A stretch of 64,000 nt of DNA, taken from assembly GCA_003024785.1 (NCBI GenBank), contig PUQB01000214.1:34045-98044 (forward strand), read 5' to 3'. The notes below the pieces were generated by a model. The model ran no database searches. It saw only the letters and a program-made list of their open reading frames with translations, and was not told where the DNA came from. Both the position numbers and the translations under genes were made by a program. This DNA comes from Selaginella tamariscina. Taxonomy: Eukaryota; Streptophyta; Lycopodiopsida; Selaginellales; Selaginellaceae. Shown here piece after piece: positions 61,620 through 64,000 of the stretch. How positions within the stretch are numbered: position 1 is the first letter of the stretch; every line of letters begins with the position of its first letter.

Positions 61620-62200
61620 TATGTTATTATGTTCAAATAATTTAGTTTAAATTTAATTGATTTAAAAAGTTATCTTAATTTATATTAAGAATGCAAAAAG
61701 TTTATATTTATTTTAAAATTCATTCCTATTCAAACGTGACATGACAATACGTTATGCTCCTTACTTTTAATCCAAATAAGATTATATTAAATCGTAAGAT
61801 TTATATCAAACTTATATAACCTTAAGATGCTCTAGTTTGAATATATATATTTTTTAAATATTCAAACTAGAGCATTTTAAGGTTATATAAGTTTGATAAT
61901 AATTAAAACATTTTTAAGTTTGTAATTCATAATTATTTATTAATAATTAATACTTAATCATTATTAATTAATTGTTAATATGACATTTAAATAATTTAGT
62001 TTAAATTTAATTGATAATTTAAAATGTTTCCTTGCTTAATTTATACTAAGGATGCAACAAATTTTATATTTATTTTAAAATTCATTCTTATTTAAACGTG
62101 AGATGATAATAGGTTAAACTCTTTACTTTTAATAATTAGAATAAGATTTATATCTAACTTGTAAAACTTTTATATATCAAACGGTTATATAAATTCGATA
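61620..62200 (+). repeat. AT-rich tandem duplication, period about 360 bases
   Basis: Blocks TTTATATTTATTTTAAAATTC, TATTCAAACGTGA-like and AAGATTTATATC occur at about 61.70-61.81 kb and again at about 62.06-62.15 kb, in the same order. Similar blocks lie inverted at 31.0-31.33 kb. It is non-coding. Confidence 0.5.
61805..61897. repeat. near-perfect 39-base palindrome arms
   Basis: Arms 61805-61843 and 61859-61897 are reverse complements with a single mismatch (GATGCTCTAG against CTAGAGCATT) around a 15-base AT loop. The arms contain CCTTAAGATGCT, the same text as in the repeat at 31.13 kb. Confidence 0.85.
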
Positions 62201-62990
62201 ATAATTAAAAAAATCATATTTGTATTCATAATTATTTATTATTAATTAATAATTAATCATTATTGATCAATTGCTAATTTTAACATTTAACTTATTGGTC
62301 CATTGTAAATAGTGTTTACTATTTAAAATATCTTAGTCTTTAGATATATATATATATATATTTAGTAGACCGCTAACTGTTGATTTTATTTCTTTAATTT
62401 AAAATTTAACTTAAAATGAAATTCATTTCTTAATTCAAAATTTAACCAAATACAACTTTTTTAAAATTAAAACACTATGAAAAAATAATAAAATATTTTA
62501 AACAAGATTTGAAAGTTTATAAAATTATAGACTATCATTTTAATCTTTTTCATGGAATTTACTCTTTAATAAATATCGAGATTAACCATAACAACAAGTT
62601 ATACTTAGAACTAATTATGACACAACCATTAACCTTGAAAAGTTATCATTTTCTAAAAGTGTAATATAAATAAATAATTATTATTATGGATATAATAGGA
62701 ATGTATAAAACATGCTAACTTTAAAACATGTATAATATTTAATATTTTAATAAATATATTTCACTAATTTATGTTGTTAATTAGTTATGTTTCTTCTTTT
62801 TTATTTTAAAGGTTCATAAGGTTTGTTCATAAGGTTTGTTTAGAATTTTATATTAATAAAAAAAATCCTTGAATTATTAAGTATTAAAAGCTAATACCTA
62901 TAGAATAAATTAAATAAACTAATAAATTATTAAAGGCTATAAATCTATAAAATAGAAAATATTAAAGTGTTTATGGATTACTTCTACATT
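62200..62990. other. AT-rich DNA, no gene seen
   Basis: Very AT-rich with a TA run at about 62345-62362. No coding frame, RNA gene or element end was recognised. Confidence 0.55.
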
Positions 62991-63420
62991 GAAATGTGGA
63001 GAGTGTATATATATATATATGTATGTGCGGAATGTGTAAATGTGTGCGTGTATATATACATATATGTGTATGTGAAATATTTACATATTTCACATAGACA
63101 TATAATCCCAAATGTATATGAAGATGACAAGGTAATATACATATATACAAAAAAGTATTTAATGAAATATACCATTAGTTTTGTTGGTAGTTATATGTAT
63201 ATTTCATATGAAATATATATTGTATACACATATATACATAATGCTTTTGTTTTATACATTTTGTGATTATTTGCAATATTATATACCCATTGTTGTATAG
63301 TAACTGTATTTTCTCATATAAAAATATTGATGTAAATACTGTTTTATTAATGCATGTTTTACATGTAATATATCCAGTAAGTAAACTAGGTAATTAATTT
63401 GTTTTACTGAGTTTTACATA
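62990..63420 (+). pseudogene. HINT intron 2 / exon 2 fragment, copy 3
   Basis: The last 19 bases of HINT exon 2 (TGTATATGAAGATGACAAG) occur at 63113-63131, followed by GTAATATACATATATAC and blocks that recall HINT intron 2 (TATATACATAATGCTTTTGTTT, ATTTGCAATATTATATA). The homology is short and diverged and nothing codes. Confidence 0.45.
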
Positions 63421-63567
63421 TAAAATTATATAGAATTTGCATAATTATCTATAATTTGTATATCCCAAGCTTTGCTTTTTATATTGTTATATTCGGATGA
63501 ATGCTATATAACAATTTACAATAATTTATATTACTTTGGATGTACATACATATATATACACATAATA

Positions 63568-63572
<5 letters not shown>

Positions 63573-63626
<54 letters not shown>
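63573..63626. repeat. CT then TA microsatellite
   Basis: About 16 CT units followed by about 10 TA units. Confidence 0.9.
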
Positions 63627-63934
63627 AAATATGACAGCATGTATATATCATATTAAAATCTTTAATAATTAAGGGTTTCCACACTTGTTCGGGTTTAATA
63701 TTAAATTTATTTATATTTTCCAAATTTAATGCTAAAATAAAATTTAAGCTATCTTTAATATATAAAATATATTCTAATAATATACAAACCATAAATACTA
63801 TTAAATGATAAATTAAACCACTTAAACAATAATGTTAAAATATAATCAAGTTTTAAAAATACTAAACACAAATTTAGTTTGCATTATTGACTTTTTAATA
63901 TTTATTATTTATTTACAAATAAATTAGAAAATAT

Positions 63935-64000
63935 TCATGTTTTTCTACGCCCACCTTTACGTCCACGGGGTTTCTCAGGTGCATCACCAACAATAACGCT
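63935..64000 (-). CDS. possible C-terminal end of a gene running off the window
   Basis: On the minus strand the last 66 bases read as one open frame, SVIVGDAPEKPRGR then KGGRRKT, ending in TGA at 63935-63937. Base composition changes sharply from the AT-rich DNA before it, which suggests real coding sequence. The KPRGRKGGRRK run is AT-hook-like or simply a basic tail. The family cannot be named from this fragment, and the stop could also be intronic. Confidence 0.35.
   Translation of the reverse strand, partial: SVIVGDAPEKPRGRKGGRRKT

Noticed and set aside
63935-64000. Assignment to PRP31, which has a basic GGRR segment
   Set aside because: The residues around it do not fit the PRP31 context and the fragment is too short.

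Overview
The window looks like nuclear DNA of a land plant with swimming sperm, most likely a bryophyte or other seed-free plant. U2AF35 and HINT are of plant type, a B3 DNA-binding domain is present, and there is a PF16/SPAG6 gene, whose product builds the central pair of motile flagella and which flowering plants have lost. The four recognisable host genes are compact, with short introns, and sit together at 23.8-33.2 kb. The species call is inference.

Layout. 1-3.2 kb: AT-rich DNA without a visible gene. 3.2-12.1 kb: one Ty3/gypsy chromovirus copy (A) joined to a partial older copy (B), both on the minus strand. 12.1-15.4 kb: gene-poor DNA with two minisatellite clusters that share a near-palindromic motif. 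15.5-21.8 kb: a third chromovirus copy (C), minus strand, with both LTRs. 21.9-23.6 kb: a dispersed repeat and AT-rich DNA. 23.8-33.2 kb: WDR55 (+), SPAG6/PF16 (-), U2AF35 (+) and HINT (+). 33.5-39 kb: a large inverted repeat, each arm holding a B3-domain gene copy, with a copy of the 5' half of HINT between the arms. 39.6-54.4 kb: a solo LTR, then chromovirus copy D (+), whose 5' LTR is split by a younger non-chromovirus Ty3/gypsy element E (+). E has about 2 kb of extra coding sequence after integrase. 54.4-57.4 kb: another large inverted repeat. 57.4-63.5 kb: an inverted HINT-derived copy, a hAT-type transposase gene (-), hairpins, an AT-rich tandem duplication and a further HINT-derived fragment. 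The last 65 bases may be the C-terminal end of a gene on the minus strand.

Most notable: in the chromovirus family the primer-binding site just inside the 5' LTR is a perfect 13-base complement of a site in the same LTR, about 30 bases downstream of a TATA-like box where the transcript should begin. This is the arrangement of self-priming (Tf1/sushi-type) elements, not of tRNA-primed plant chromoviruses. Second, every host gene here carries several one- or two-base indels although splice sites and conserved residues are kept, so sequence errors are a serious alternative to mass pseudogenisation. Third, U2AF35 has a splice donor 12 bases after its stop codon and a downstream cluster of acceptor-like sites.

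All calls rest on reading translations and motifs by eye; no database search was run. The retroelements are treated as fossils and described only by extent, family and parts.
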